A stretch of DNA of 41,201 nt from WANQ01 sp964448055 (GCA_964448055.1 CAYUVB010000010.1:1-41201), one strand, 5' to 3'; positions 15,403 through 24,592 are shown, counted from the first letter of the stretch. The notes: a model not told the origin generated them from the sequence alone. A program made the numbers and translations.

Positions 15403-16411
15403 CTCTAGGAGCCTCTAAGAGCCTTGTTCCACCGACCATTGTTTTAAGATATACCCTAGGCTTAGATCCTATAGGTTTACGTGCTTCACCGATTATAGAT
15501 GCTTCACTAAATCCATTTCTTCTTAATTCCTCCACTACTTCTTCTGCCTTATCACTTGATACAACTATTAGTGCTTGCCCTTCTGAAGCTAATGCGTAAA
15601 CATCTATACCTGTCATCTCGGCTAAAGCTCTAACCTCTTCATGTACTGGTATGCTATCTTCATAGACTACTATGTCTACGTTAGACTTAGAAGAAAACTC
15701 GTTGAGAGCCATAGCTATCCCTCCCCTCGTAGGATCCTTTGCAGCTTTTATTCCACCTATTTTCTTTGCTATCCTTATGGCTGGTAGTATTGGCTTACAA
15801 TCACTCCTAACATTTATTTCCTCTATACCTAATTGTGCAGCAAGAATAGCTGCTCCGTGGTCTCCTATAGCACCGGTTACTATTATCTTATCTCCAGGTT
15901 TAACCATGCTATCAAGTAATGGTGCGTCATTAAGTAATCCTATGCCAGTACTCGAAATTATTATGCCATCTAGCGAATCCCTAGGCATTACCTTAAGGTC
16001 TCCGCCAATTAATGCTATACCGTATTCCTCTAGTACGGATTTGTATGAGTTAATGATCTTCCTTAAGTCCTCTAATGAGAATCCCTCCTCAACAACTATT
16101 GAGTCCATGAATGCTATAGGCTCTGCTCCAATAACAGCTAAGTCATTAATGGTTCCAGTAGCAGCAAGCTTACCTATATCTCCTCCAGGGAAAAAATGTG
16201 GCTTAACAGTGTATGAGTCAACAGTTATGGCAATACTTTTACCGTTGCCTATAGGTATTGTTGCGGCATCGTCTAACTCAGATAACCCTACTCCGTCTCC
16301 TATACGTTTTATCTTAAATACTTCAACTATGAGTTTACGTATAAGTTCACTTGTTTCGTACCCCCCAGCTCCATGAGCCAATGTTATCTTAGAAAGATAA
16401 GTATGAGCCAA
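15377..16411 (-). CDS. hypE: [NiFe] hydrogenase maturation factor HypE
   Basis: A 344-residue PurM/AIR synthetase-fold ATPase that dehydrates a thiocarbamate on its own C-terminal cysteine to thiocyanate, the source of the CN ligands. The C-terminus ends in PRIC with the essential terminal cysteine. N-terminal HGAGGYETSELI, then ELDDAATIPIG and the ATP-site DPTRGGIAMALNEF are all HypE hallmarks. It works with HypF, encoded divergently in this window. The TTG start at 16411 has GGTGTG 4-5 bases upstream; it lies 3 bases after the hypC stop. Confidence 0.97.
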   Translation of the reverse strand: MAHTYLSKITLAHGAGGYETSELIRKLIVEVFKIKRIGDGVGLSELDDAATIPIGNGKSIAITVDSYTVKPHFFPGGDIGKLAATGTINDLAVIGAEPIAFMDSIVVEEGFSLEDLRKIINSYKSVLEEYGIALIGGDLKVMPRDSLDGIIISSTGIGLLNDAPLLDSMVKPGDKIIVTGAIGDHGAAILAAQLGIEEINVRSDCKPILPAIRIAKKIGGIKAAKDPTRGGIAMALNEFSSKSNVDIVVYEDSIPVHEEVRALAEMTGIDVYALASEGQALIVVSSDKAEEVVEELRRNGFSEASIIGEARKPIGSKPRVYLKTMVGGTRLLEAPRGELVPRIC

Positions 16412-16414
16412 CGT

Positions 16415-16651
16415 TCACACCTTTCTAAGTTCTTCTAATGCTTTAGAAAGTTCATCAAATACCTCCTTAATGGACTTAAACTCTTCTTCACTAATCTTAG
16501 CTATAATAGCACCTGCGTGGACAATAACATAATCACCTGGTTTAAGATCTTCAACTAGGAATGCATCTACGATTTTCCTTACACCGCCAAAGTCAACTAC
16601 TGCTTCATGTCCTTTAACTTCAATGACTATTCCTGGCACACCTAAGCACAT
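16415..16651 (-). CDS. hypC: [NiFe] hydrogenase maturation chaperone HypC
   Basis: A 78-residue chaperone that carries the Fe(CN)2CO unit from HypD to the hydrogenase large subunit. I placed the start at the ATG at 16649-16651 because the family begins M-C-L-G-V-P-G and the cysteine must be residue 2, exposed after methionine removal. A TTG two codons upstream would bury it. Further conserved features are the VDFGGVRKIV strand and LKPGDYVIVHAGAIIAKI. The last 20 residues are a charged helix. It is the first gene of the hypC-E-D operon, so its level sets the supply of the whole set. Confidence 0.95.
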   Translation of the reverse strand: MCLGVPGIVIEVKGHEAVVDFGGVRKIVDAFLVEDLKPGDYVIVHAGAIIAKISEEEFKSIKEVFDELSKALEELRKV

Positions 16652-16702
16652 ACCCAATACAACCCTTATCTAAGTCTACGGCTTACGTGTAACTATAGCT
16701 GA

Positions 16703-16722
16703 AAATTAAAAATATAAACTCT
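16703..16722. promoter_or_regulatory. Shared divergent promoter region of hypCED and hypF
   Basis: The 96-base interval between hypC and hypF contains AAATTAAAAATATAAAC. Read on the plus strand it offers AATATAAAC about 40 bases before the hypF start; on the minus strand it offers GTTTATATTT about 60 bases before hypC. One AT-rich core serving both directions would co-regulate all four genes. No clear repressor operator was found in it. Confidence 0.45.
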
Positions 16723-16753
16723 ATAACACCGTTAAAGCAGGGGACAAGTAGTA

Positions 16754-19075
16754 GTGGGATATATTGCACTCAAGATTAGGTTATCAGGACTAGTACAAGG
16801 TGTTGGGTTTAGGCCTTTCATCCACAGAATAGCGTTAAGAACGAATGTTCAAGGTTACTGTTTAAATCTTGGCGGAAGCGAAGTAGAAATCCATGTTGAA
16901 GGTTCTTCAAACAATGTATCAAAGTTTATGAAGTTTTTGTTAGCCGAGAAGCCTCCACCCGCTATAATAGACTATGTCGAGGTTTTTGAGGATAAAATAG
17001 AAGGATATAAATCATTTACCATAAAGAAGAGTGGTGTAATTAGAAAGCTATTATCTCAGATACCACCAGATTTTGCAGTATGCAATGAGTGTCTCAAAGA
17101 AGTATTGAACCCAAATGACAGAAGATACAAGTATCCGTTTAACTCTTGTGCTTGGTGCGGACCTAGATTTAGCATCATAGAAAAACCACCATATGATAGA
17201 GAGAATACTAGCATGAGAGACTTCCCATTATGTAGTGAATGCTTGAAGGAATACACTGATATAGATAACATCCGTAGATATCATGCTCAAGGAATATCAT
17301 GTCCTAAGTGTGGTCCTAAAGTATGGTTAACGGATAAACATGGAAACCCCATAAACGTTGAAGACCCTATACATGAAGCATCTAAGCTAATTGACGATGG
17401 CTTCATAGTAGCTGTTAAAGGTATAGGAGGCTTTCATATTGCTGCACTAGCTAGTAGTGACGACGTAGTTCTAGAGCTAAGGAAAAGAAAGAATAGACCA
17501 CAAAAACCATTTGCATTGATGGCGTTAAACGAGGAAGTAGCATTAAAACTAGTAGAACTAGATAATGAAGGCTTAAGGATAATTAGAAGTATATCTGCCC
17601 CAATAGTCTTAGCGCCTATGAGAGAAGACGCTAACGTTTCTCGCTACGTAGCACCAGGTCTTAAGAAACTAGGTGTTATGCTTGCGTATTCACCACTACA
17701 TTACTTATTACTTAAGGATACGAAGGATAAGTATCTAATTATGACTAGTGGTAATCCTCCAGGACAGCCGATGTGCACCACAAATGAGTGTGCACTATCT
17801 AAACTTAAGGAATATGTTGATTACTTCCTACTACATAATAGAAGGATAATTAATAGAGTAGATGATAGTGTTGTAAGGATAACGCGAGGAAGAATAACAT
17901 TTATACGTAGGAGTAGGGGGTATGCTCCATTATGGATTAAGACAAGTATAAGTACTAATAGACCAATTATTGCTTTTGGTGCCATGCTTCAGAATGCTGG
18001 CGGAATAGGGATAGACAAGTACATAATACCAACACAATACATAGGTGATTGCGAAAATAGGGAGACACTAGAATTCCTTGAGCAAGCACTAAGTTTTCTA
18101 ATTAAATCATATGACATAGATTTACGAAAGGCTATTGTAGTATCAGATATGCATCCAGAGTATCCTACAACAAAACTAGCAAGAGAGTACAGCGAACGAT
18201 ATGGAGTAGAACACTTAATGGTACAACATCATCATGCACACATAGCATCCGTTATGGCTGAGCTGGATTTACCAATAGATGAGGAGGTCGTAGGTATAGC
18301 TATAGATGGTGTAGGATATGGAGATGATGGAGCGATTTGGGGAGGCGAAGTATTAGTAGCTTCATATGATACGTATAAGAGAGTTGGACACCTAGAGTAC
18401 CATGTTCTACCAGGTGGTGATAGATCAACTATCTATCCAGCAAGATATCTACTAAGTATACTATACTCTAAATTAGGATACGAAGAAACGTTAGGTACGG
18501 CTAAGAGACTAGGGATAATAGACCTAGTGCCTGGTAAAGACCTAGAAGTAAAGATTACATTAAAACAAGTAGACAAAGGTATGCCATTAACGTCGAGTAC
18601 AGGTAGATTCTTGGATGCAATATCAACGCTCTTAAAAATATCATGGCATAGGACCTATGAAGGGGAACCAGCCATAAAGTTAGAAGAATACTCTAGACCC
18701 GGTAATTTAGAGATACAATATCCAGTAGAGAATAGGGATAACGTTGACATAATAAGGATATCTGATGTTGTATTAGGTGTTATAGAGTTACTTGAGGATG
18801 GTGTTGATAAGCATGTAGTAGCATACGCTGTTCAATACTGGTTAGGATACACTTTAGGAAAAATAGCGTTAAAACATGTGAACCGTAAACGTAGGATAAT
18901 AGTTGTTTCAGGGGGTGCAGCCGTAAACGAGTATATTATGAAGGGTATAGAGGATTCAGTAAAGGGGACAAGTGCTCTCTTATTCTCAAATGAGAAAGTA
19001 CCGCGAGGAGATGGAGGTATATCGACGGGTCAAATAGCAATAGCTAAGGCCAAGATAATAAAAGAACTTTCATAG
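16754..19075 (+). CDS. hypF: Carbamoyltransferase HypF ([NiFe] hydrogenase maturation)
   Basis: A full-length 773-residue HypF, which converts carbamoyl phosphate and ATP into carbamoyl-adenylate and loads the HypE C-terminal cysteine. Domains in order: acylphosphatase at 5-90 (VQGVGFRPF with Arg20, Asn38), then two zinc fingers with Cys110/113/132/135 and Cys160/163/183/186. A YrdC-like domain follows at about 200-390 (KGIGGFHIAALA, KKLGVMLAYSPLH). Last comes a Kae1-like domain from about 400 with the HHHAH metal motif near 490 and IAIDGVGYGDDGAIWGGE. GTG start with AGGGG upstream. It diverges from hypCED across a shared promoter. Confidence 0.97.
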   Translation: MGYIALKIRLSGLVQGVGFRPFIHRIALRTNVQGYCLNLGGSEVEIHVEGSSNNVSKFMKFLLAEKPPPAIIDYVEVFEDKIEGYKSFTIKKSGVIRKLLSQIPPDFAVCNECLKEVLNPNDRRYKYPFNSCAWCGPRFSIIEKPPYDRENTSMRDFPLCSECLKEYTDIDNIRRYHAQGISCPKCGPKVWLTDKHGNPINVEDPIHEASKLIDDGFIVAVKGIGGFHIAALASSDDVVLELRKRKNRPQKPFALMALNEEVALKLVELDNEGLRIIRSISAPIVLAPMREDANVSRYVAPGLKKLGVMLAYSPLHYLLLKDTKDKYLIMTSGNPPGQPMCTTNECALSKLKEYVDYFLLHNRRIINRVDDSVVRITRGRITFIRRSRGYAPLWIKTSISTNRPIIAFGAMLQNAGGIGIDKYIIPTQYIGDCENRETLEFLEQALSFLIKSYDIDLRKAIVVSDMHPEYPTTKLAREYSERYGVEHLMVQHHHAHIASVMAELDLPIDEEVVGIAIDGVGYGDDGAIWGGEVLVASYDTYKRVGHLEYHVLPGGDRSTIYPARYLLSILYSKLGYEETLGTAKRLGIIDLVPGKDLEVKITLKQVDKGMPLTSSTGRFLDAISTLLKISWHRTYEGEPAIKLEEYSRPGNLEIQYPVENRDNVDIIRISDVVLGVIELLEDGVDKHVVAYAVQYWLGYTLGKIALKHVNRKRRIIVVSGGAAVNEYIMKGIEDSVKGTSALLFSNEKVPRGDGGISTGQIAIAKAKIIKELS

Positions 19076-19113
19076 GCATTCTCACGATCTTAATGATATT
19101 ATGATTACTTGGA

Positions 19114-19407
19114 TCACTTACTAGTTGTTGGCACGTATAATGGCGCTCGTCTTCCTCCTGAAAATACTCGTATAGCATTCTCATTAAGCAGCACTCTTAG
19201 TATCTTCTTTGCTGTGCTAATTGATATGGAGTATTTTTCTGACACGAGATAGGGTGTTAAGTAGCTAAATTGCCCACGTTTTAAATCCTTTCTTACACGG
19301 TTAACTAGCTCGTCTGCAGTATGCGAATCATATAGTGCTTGTTTAACTATACTTCTACTACCTTTACTTACGTAGTTATCTACTTCATTCTTTTTACGTC
19401 TACCCAA
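19114..19407 (-). CDS. rps25e: Small ribosomal subunit protein eS25
   Basis: A 97-residue protein of the S25e family, a winged-helix protein of the small ribosomal subunit found in eukaryotes and many TACK archaea. The C-terminal 55 residues are diagnostic: FSYLTPYLVSEKYSISISTA, then AKKILRVLLNENAIR and SGGRRAPLYVP. The N-terminus is basic (MGRRKKN). The start is TTG with GGTG about 9 bases upstream. It converges on hypF and diverges from the PIN/KH ATPase gene. Confidence 0.9.
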   Translation of the reverse strand: MGRRKKNEVDNYVSKGSRSIVKQALYDSHTADELVNRVRKDLKRGQFSYLTPYLVSEKYSISISTAKKILRVLLNENAIRVFSGGRRAPLYVPTTSK

Positions 19408-19567
19408 AACACTACACCATTCATCTTGGTCTTGGATTTGTTATGGTATCCTACTTGTGTGTAACTAGGTAAAAAAGTTAGTAGGAAAAGGTGCTCCCAC
19501 TAGAAAAGCATAGTAATACAATTTAGTTGATCTCAGCTTATTACCCTCCCGTCCCCAGCCTTCTCAG

Positions 19568-19600
19568 TAGAGATTTAAAGATAAGGTACAAGTCTTAAGG
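19568..19600 (+). promoter_or_regulatory. Putative promoter and ribosome-binding site of the PIN/KH ATPase gene
   Basis: AGAGATTTAAAGATAAG (about 19569-19584) matches a BRE/TATA arrangement and AAGGGG (19597-19602) could be the ribosome-binding site before the TTG at 19614. The rest of the 206-base interval from 19408 has a C-rich patch (CCCTCCCGTCCCCAGCC at about 19546-19562) but no gene or convincing RNA. Confidence 0.35.
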
Positions 19601-19613
19601 GGTAGTAGTATAA

Positions 19614-21188
19614 TTGACGTCTATATATCCACCATTGGCCGGGGTATCTGAGGAAGTATACGTACCAGATACAAGTGTATTAATTGAAGGAGTAGTGAGT
19701 AAACTAGTTAAACAAGGACGGATCAGGGGCAGGATAATAATACATAGAGCAGTACTTGCAGAGCTAGAACATCAAGCAAATGAGGGCAGGATGACAGGGT
19801 TTGCAGGTCTTGAAGAAATAATAAGGCTAAGAGAACTTGCTAGTGAGGGACTTATATCACTTGATATTGGTGGTGAGAAGCCTAAACCAAGTGATATTAG
19901 AATGGCCCATGCTGGTGCAATAGATGCACTAATAAGGGATTATGCCTACGAGAGAGGAGCTATTCTTGTTACAGGAGATAAAGTTCAAGCAGAAGTAGCA
20001 CGTGCTATGGGAATGAAGGTATTATATATACCGCCAATGCATAGGGAGAGACTTAAACTAGAGGAATTCTTCGATGAAAACACCATGAGTATACACTTAA
20101 AGGAGGGAACGCCACCTAAAGCAAAGAAGGGCAGACCTGGTAAATGGGCTTTCGTTGAGTTAGGTAATAGGCCATTAACTAGAGAAGAACTTGAAGCGAT
20201 AACCCGTGAAATAATAGAAGCAGCTAAACGAAGACCTGACGGCTTCATAGAGATAGATCGGCCAGGCTCAACAATTATACAATTAGGAGAATATCGTATA
20301 GTGATTACACGGCCTCCATTAAGTGAGGGTTGGGAGATAACAGCGGTAAGACCATTAGTTAGGCTAAGACTTGAAGATTATAAGTTACCGCCTAAGCTTA
20401 TTGCTAGACTTGAAGAGCGTGCTGAAGGTATATTGATAGCTGGAGCACCGGGTATGGGTAAAACAACTTTTGCGCAAGCATTAGCGGAGTATTATATGAG
20501 AAAGGGCAAGATTGTTAAAACAATAGAATCGCCTAGGGATATGATATTACCTCCAGAGATAACGCAGTACTCGAAGACCTATGGTACAAGTGAAGAACTA
20601 CATGATATACTATTACTAAGTAGACCAGATTATACAGTGTTTGATGAAATGAGAAATGATGAGGACTTCAACCTATACGTAGATCTAAGACTTGCAGGTA
20701 TAGGTATGATAGGTGTAGTACATGCTACAACACCTATAGATGCTATACAGAGATTTATTCGTAGAGTAGAACTGGGTATGATACCAAGCATAATAGATAC
20801 AGTAATATTTATTGAAAAGGGACAAGTAAGCAAGGTGTATGAACTACAAATGACTGTTAAACTACCAACAGGTCTAAGAGAGGCTGAACTAGCAAGACCC
20901 GTAGTAGAAGTAAGAGACTTCTTGACAGGCCAATTAGAATACGAGATTTATACATTCGGTGAACAGACAATGGTTGTACCAGTGGGAAGAGCTAGAAAGA
21001 CAGCTATAGAAACTAAACTAGTACGTGAAATTGAAAGGCTTATACCTGAGGCAAGAGTAGAAGTTTCAGGAGACATAGTATATGTCACTGTGCCAAGAGA
21101 TGCTGCTAAGGTTGCAATGAGACGTGCAAAGAAGTTAAAGAAATTAGAGAAAAAGCTAGGGGTTAATATAAGGTTTAGAATAGAATAG
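19614..21188 (+). CDS. PIN-domain ribonuclease/PilT-like ATPase/KH protein (COG1855)
   Basis: A 524-residue archaeal protein with three modules. Residues 15-140 are a PIN nuclease domain with acidic residues Asp19 (VPDTSVLIEG), Glu50, Asp104 and Asp122. Residues about 250-430 are a PilT/VirB11-like ATPase with Walker A GAPGMGKTT at 277-285, a DYTVFDEMRND acidic motif and an HATTP switch. The C-terminal 60 or so residues look like a KH RNA-binding domain. It probably couples ATP hydrolysis to RNA processing; the true substrate is unknown. The TTG start follows a TATA-like element and AAGGGG. It converges on the zinc-ribbon/Hjc unit with a 7-base gap. Confidence 0.9.
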   Translation: MTSIYPPLAGVSEEVYVPDTSVLIEGVVSKLVKQGRIRGRIIIHRAVLAELEHQANEGRMTGFAGLEEIIRLRELASEGLISLDIGGEKPKPSDIRMAHAGAIDALIRDYAYERGAILVTGDKVQAEVARAMGMKVLYIPPMHRERLKLEEFFDENTMSIHLKEGTPPKAKKGRPGKWAFVELGNRPLTREELEAITREIIEAAKRRPDGFIEIDRPGSTIIQLGEYRIVITRPPLSEGWEITAVRPLVRLRLEDYKLPPKLIARLEERAEGILIAGAPGMGKTTFAQALAEYYMRKGKIVKTIESPRDMILPPEITQYSKTYGTSEELHDILLLSRPDYTVFDEMRNDEDFNLYVDLRLAGIGMIGVVHATTPIDAIQRFIRRVELGMIPSIIDTVIFIEKGQVSKVYELQMTVKLPTGLREAELARPVVEVRDFLTGQLEYEIYTFGEQTMVVPVGRARKTAIETKLVREIERLIPEARVEVSGDIVYVTVPRDAAKVAMRRAKKLKKLEKKLGVNIRFRIE

Positions 21189-21195
21189 AATAGTA

Positions 21196-21312
21196 TTATT
21201 CTTCAAATACGTCCTTAGTCTCAACGTACTCTTGTAGCCTAAATCCACATATTACGCAGAATTTATAATCGTCTTGAACATAGATAAAACCGCATCGTGG
21301 ACAATATTTCAA
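21196..21312 (-). CDS. Small zinc-ribbon protein, 38 aa, coupled to Hjc
   Basis: A short frame reads MKYCPRCGFIYVQDDYKFC followed by VICGFRLQEYVETKDVFEE. It has two CxxC knuckles (CPRC and CVIC) 12 residues apart, a single rubredoxin-like zinc ribbon. It starts at TTG 21312, overlapping the Hjc stop as TTGA, and GGTGGTGG lies about 6 bases upstream, so translation is coupled to Hjc. The frame ends 7 bases before the convergent ATPase gene stops. Both the metal motif and the coupling argue that it is real. It may bind nucleic acid or a protein partner of Hjc. Confidence 0.75.
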   Translation of the reverse strand: MKYCPRCGFIYVQDDYKFCVICGFRLQEYVETKDVFEE

Positions 21313-21776
21313 GAGCTACCACCACCGTATTCATTTAAGCTCTTTAACATACCTGCGTATTTCATTAAATCACTTACTCCTAATCCTTTCCTTAAAAGCT
21401 CCATGGTAATTTTGTAATTGCCACTACTAGTGTGCTCTAATTGTTCTATAGGAATAAATCTCCAGGGCTCGCCTTGGCCAATTATTTTAACTGCTATGAA
21501 GGCTTTTCCTCCAGCTCTTTCAGCGAAAATACGTAACTTTTCAATTTGGTGTTTAGGTATATAGATTGTTCTATACTTTTCACTAGTCTTAACTTCGAAG
21601 ATGAATACTTTCCCTCTCCATATAGCTATTACGTCCGGGTATACTGTTCTCTTAACCTTACTACCACTAGCAGGTGCGCGTATACAAGCAAATCCTTTCT
21701 TCCAAAGTAACCTTACGAGATCTCTTTCTCGTGTAAATGCTCTACGTCTACGCTTAGTTGAGTCATTATAGTTCAA
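21309..21776 (-). CDS. hjc: Archaeal Holliday junction resolvase Hjc
   Basis: A 155-residue endonuclease-fold protein that cuts four-way DNA junctions during recombination. The motif order is archaeal Hjc: an N-terminal basic stretch and glutamate (RRRRAFTRERDLVRLLWKKG), then PDVIAIWRGKVFIFEVKTSE with the catalytic Asp and the Glu-x-Lys pair. KHQIEKLRIFAERAGGKAFI follows. The C-terminus (from about 120) is longer than in many Hjc proteins and ends in GGGSS, whose codons form the ribosome-binding site of the next gene. The start is TTG 21776 with no strong Shine-Dalgarno, so a leaderless transcript is possible. Confidence 0.93.
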   Translation of the reverse strand: MNYNDSTKRRRRAFTRERDLVRLLWKKGFACIRAPASGSKVKRTVYPDVIAIWRGKVFIFEVKTSEKYRTIYIPKHQIEKLRIFAERAGGKAFIAVKIIGQGEPWRFIPIEQLEHTSSGNYKITMELLRKGLGVSDLMKYAGMLKSLNEYGGGSS

Positions 21777-21887
21777 TTTAAGGGTCCTCTATAGTCAAAT
21801 TCTACCTATTGTTTTCCCTTAATACGAATCGTATATTAGGGTTCTTACAGTATACTACAATGTGAGTAAAATATTTTATTGGGTTAG

Positions 21888-22670
21888 ATGAATATGGATG
21901 GATTAACACTAATACCTACGATAATAGTAGCATTAATAGTCCTAATATTCCTTGCCATGGCGATAAAGATAGTGAAAGAATATGAGAGGGCAGTAATATT
22001 TCGTTTAGGTAGACTTTTAGGTGCTAAGGGGCCAGGAATATTCTTCATAATACCAGGCGTAGATAGTCTTGTTCGTGTGGATCTCCGTATAGTTGCAGTT
22101 GATGTACCAGTTCAAAGAATTATAACAAGAGATAATGTTACGGTAGAAGTAGATGCCGTAGTATACTACAGAGTTCAAGATCCTATTAAAGCTGTAGTAA
22201 ATGTAGAAAACTATCACTATGCTGTACTGATGCTAGCACAAACAACCTTGAGAGATATTGTAGGACAAGTAGAATTAGATGACCTTCTAACACGTAGAGA
22301 GGAAATAAATAAGAAGCTTCAGAAAATCTTAGATGAATTGACAGATCCTTGGGGGATAAAAGTAACGGCTGTAACCTTAAAGGAAGTTAGGTTGCCAGAG
22401 ACAATGTTAAGAGCTATGGCTAAGCAAGCAGAAGCAGAAAGATGGAGAAGAGCGAGAATAATAGAGGCAGAAGGTGAAAAACAAGCAGCAAAGATAATGT
22501 CTGAAGCGGCAGAATTCTATGAGAGACATCCCGTAGCGCTAAGACTTAGAGAACTCCAAACACTAATAGAAATAGCGCGAGAGAAGAACTTAATCGTAGT
22601 ATCTTCAGCTGGAGTTGGCGACGTAGGAACAACGGCAGCTTTGGTACGGGCATTCAAGGAAAAGACTTAA
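21888..22670 (+). CDS. SPFH-domain membrane protein (slipin/stomatin type)
   Basis: A 260-residue stomatin-like protein. One N-terminal membrane segment (about 7-25) is followed by the SPFH domain, with KEYERAVIFRLGRLLGAKGPG, then VPVQRIITRDNVTVEVDAVVY and LRDIVGQVELDDLLTRREE. A helical region (QAEAERWRRARIIEAEGEKQ) completes the family picture. Such proteins oligomerise at the membrane and are often cleaved by the NfeD-type protease encoded next to them, as in the Pyrococcus PH1511/PH1510 pair. Start at ATG 21888; a second ATG two codons on is possible. The downstream NfeD gene is 161 bases away and probably has its own promoter. Confidence 0.93.
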   Translation: MNMDGLTLIPTIIVALIVLIFLAMAIKIVKEYERAVIFRLGRLLGAKGPGIFFIIPGVDSLVRVDLRIVAVDVPVQRIITRDNVTVEVDAVVYYRVQDPIKAVVNVENYHYAVLMLAQTTLRDIVGQVELDDLLTRREEINKKLQKILDELTDPWGIKVTAVTLKEVRLPETMLRAMAKQAEAERWRRARIIEAEGEKQAAKIMSEAAEFYERHPVALRLRELQTLIEIAREKNLIVVSSAGVGDVGTTAALVRAFKEKT

Positions 22671-22831
22671 AGTATACCAGAGGTTTATCTAAGGTATAAC
22701 AAGTTGCTTTTTCATCTTATTTAACATCTTAATAATCATTCTATTGCATTAATTTAGCTCGGATTTTTATCAAGGATTATTAATCTCTAAGTACAATGTT
22801 AGGAATAGTGGTAGTCAGAGGAATCTAAGTT

Positions 22832-24199
22832 ATGAATGAGAGTAATAAGAGGTTAATTACAATAACGCTAATTGCTCTATTCTTTGTCCTAGCTTCTATA
22901 ATGTATACTCCATTAGTATCAGCACAAAGAGTCACTAATTCAGTAGCAGTAGTCATAAGAATGGATGGAATAATAGGTCCGGGCAAATCATGTTATGTTG
23001 AGGAAGCACTAAGTATAGCAGAGAGTAAAAACGCTGTATTGATAGTAGAATTGAATACACCAGGGGGGTATCTTGAAGACGGTTTTAGAATAGCTGAAGC
23101 ATTTTATAGAGCCAATGTACCGGTTATTGGTTATGTAGTTGATAGATGGGCATTAAGTGCTGGCACCTTAATCCTCATGTCAACTCATATAGCAGCTATG
23201 CAACCGGGTACAACCATAGGTTCGCTTCAACCCGTAGAGTATAATCCCGCTACAGGCGAGTATAGACCAGTAAATGAAAGTAAAACCATAAATCCTATTA
23301 TAACTAAGCTGAGAGTATATGCCGAAGCACGTGGTAGGAACATAACTATAATAGAAGATTTTGTAAGAAAGAACATTAACTTAGATGCACAAAAAGCACT
23401 TAAATACCATGTTATAGAGGTAACAGCCTCATCTATACACGAGCTACTATCTAAAGTTAATGGATGGAACGTGACATTATATAATGGCGAAACTGTAATA
23501 CTAAATACTGAAAATGCAGAAATAATAGAGCTTCAACCAAGCATAAGATGTATAGTATTGGACTCACTCAGTGATCCATTAATAAATGGCTTACTCATGA
23601 GCTTAGGGTTCATGATACTACTATTTAGTATAATAAGTGGCCATTACTACTCATTACCTATAGGTCTACTACTCTTAATACTAGGTTTAGTGGGTTCAGG
23701 ATTTAATGTAAACATTGCTGCACTATTCATACTATTCGTTGGAGCATTGTTATTAACTATAGAGTTCGTTACGCCAGGTTTCGGTGTGCTAGGAATAACA
23801 GGTATAGTAATGTTAGCATTGGGATTCGTATTACTACCGCTAGGTACTCCGGGATGGTTTATAGCTAATCCAGAAGAATATTATCAAATGGTAATGATGA
23901 CTGCAGTAGGGGTTGGTTTATTTTTAGGAGGAATAACAGCAGTAATAATATACAAGGTGATAAAAGTTAAGCGAAAGAAGCCGCAGCTTTGGATTCTCGA
24001 AGGAAAGGTAGGGCGTGCACTAGATCCTATAGGTCCAGGTAAGCAAGGGTTCATTATGGTAGAAGGCGAGTACTGGCTAGCCGAAAGCAATGAGGAGATT
24101 AAACCTAACGAATATGTTATAGTTGTAGGGAAGAAAGGTAGGGTTTTAGTAGTTAGAAAGGCTACATCAAGTGAAGTAGAAGAACATAAGCGTAAATAG
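22832..24199 (+). CDS. NfeD-type membrane serine protease, slipin partner
   Basis: A 455-residue protein matching long-form NfeD/STOPP. A signal peptide (residues 1-32) precedes a ClpP-class protease domain at about 35-210 with the nucleophile region WALSAGTLILMSTHIAAMQPG. A downstream lysine in DAQKALKYHVIEVTA may serve as general base of a Ser-Lys dyad. Then come four to five membrane helices (about 245-385) and a C-terminal OB-fold NfeD domain (LEGKVGRALDPIGPGKQG, then EYVIVVGKKGRVLVV). In Pyrococcus the homologue cleaves the stomatin encoded next to it. GAGGAA lies upstream of the ATG. The gene converges on the hydrogenase operon. Confidence 0.9.
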   Translation: MNESNKRLITITLIALFFVLASIMYTPLVSAQRVTNSVAVVIRMDGIIGPGKSCYVEEALSIAESKNAVLIVELNTPGGYLEDGFRIAEAFYRANVPVIGYVVDRWALSAGTLILMSTHIAAMQPGTTIGSLQPVEYNPATGEYRPVNESKTINPIITKLRVYAEARGRNITIIEDFVRKNINLDAQKALKYHVIEVTASSIHELLSKVNGWNVTLYNGETVILNTENAEIIELQPSIRCIVLDSLSDPLINGLLMSLGFMILLFSIISGHYYSLPIGLLLLILGLVGSGFNVNIAALFILFVGALLLTIEFVTPGFGVLGITGIVMLALGFVLLPLGTPGWFIANPEEYYQMVMMTAVGVGLFLGGITAVIIYKVIKVKRKKPQLWILEGKVGRALDPIGPGKQGFIMVEGEYWLAESNEEIKPNEYVIVVGKKGRVLVVRKATSSEVEEHKRK

Positions 24200-24212
24200 A
24201 TGTTAACTCTAT

Positions 24213-24587
24213 TTAGCCTTCCTTTCTACTAAACCATTCTTCTGGAGTATGTAGGATTATTTGTCTCTTAGTATTTGATTTAGGCTTTTCATTGCTAACA
24301 ATGTATGCGTTGACAGGACATACCTCGACACATCGATAGCAGAAGACGCATTTGCCATAGTCTATTTTGGGGTATCTCTTCTTTTTATCAGGTATAGGTA
24401 CCATTGTTATTGCCATAGCAGGGCACTCTATAGCACATAGGCTACATCCAATGCATTTGTCATAATTAACTCTATGCATACCCCTATAGTCTTCGGTAGG
24501 TTTTATCTTATCTGGTGGCTCCATTATTGTTGATGGCTTCTTGAATAAGTTTCTTAACGCTTCACCCATGATCTTAGGCAAGCTCAT
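24213..24587 (-). CDS. Group 4 [NiFe] hydrogenase ferredoxin subunit (MbhN/NuoI-like)
   Basis: A polyferredoxin subunit with two [4Fe-4S] motifs: C-x2-C-x2-C-x3-CP in CIGCSLCAIECP and again in CVFCYRCVEVCP. It relays electrons from ferredoxin to the small subunit. I prefer the ATG at 24585-24587, because GGTGA lies exactly 5 bases upstream. A GTG three codons earlier (24596) overlaps the large-subunit stop as GTGA and is the alternative, giving 127 residues. The N-terminal 35 residues are a basic, partly amphipathic region as in NuoI. It is the last gene of the four-gene operon. In Pyrococcus mbh an MbhM (NuoH-like) gene separates L and N; here there is none. Confidence 0.9.
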   Translation of the reverse strand: MSLPKIMGEALRNLFKKPSTIMEPPDKIKPTEDYRGMHRVNYDKCIGCSLCAIECPAMAITMVPIPDKKKRYPKIDYGKCVFCYRCVEVCPVNAYIVSNEKPKSNTKRQIILHTPEEWFSRKEG

Positions 24588-24592
24588 GTTCT

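Noticed and set aside
15672..16376. Plus-strand frame of 234 codons opposite hypE
   Set aside because: Long only because of codon bias in hypE. The minus-strand product is unmistakable HypE.
19546..19562. C-rich patch before the PIN/KH ATPase gene as an RNA or regulatory element
   Set aside because: Two CTGA sequences flank it on the minus strand, but no C boxes or stable stem accompany them.
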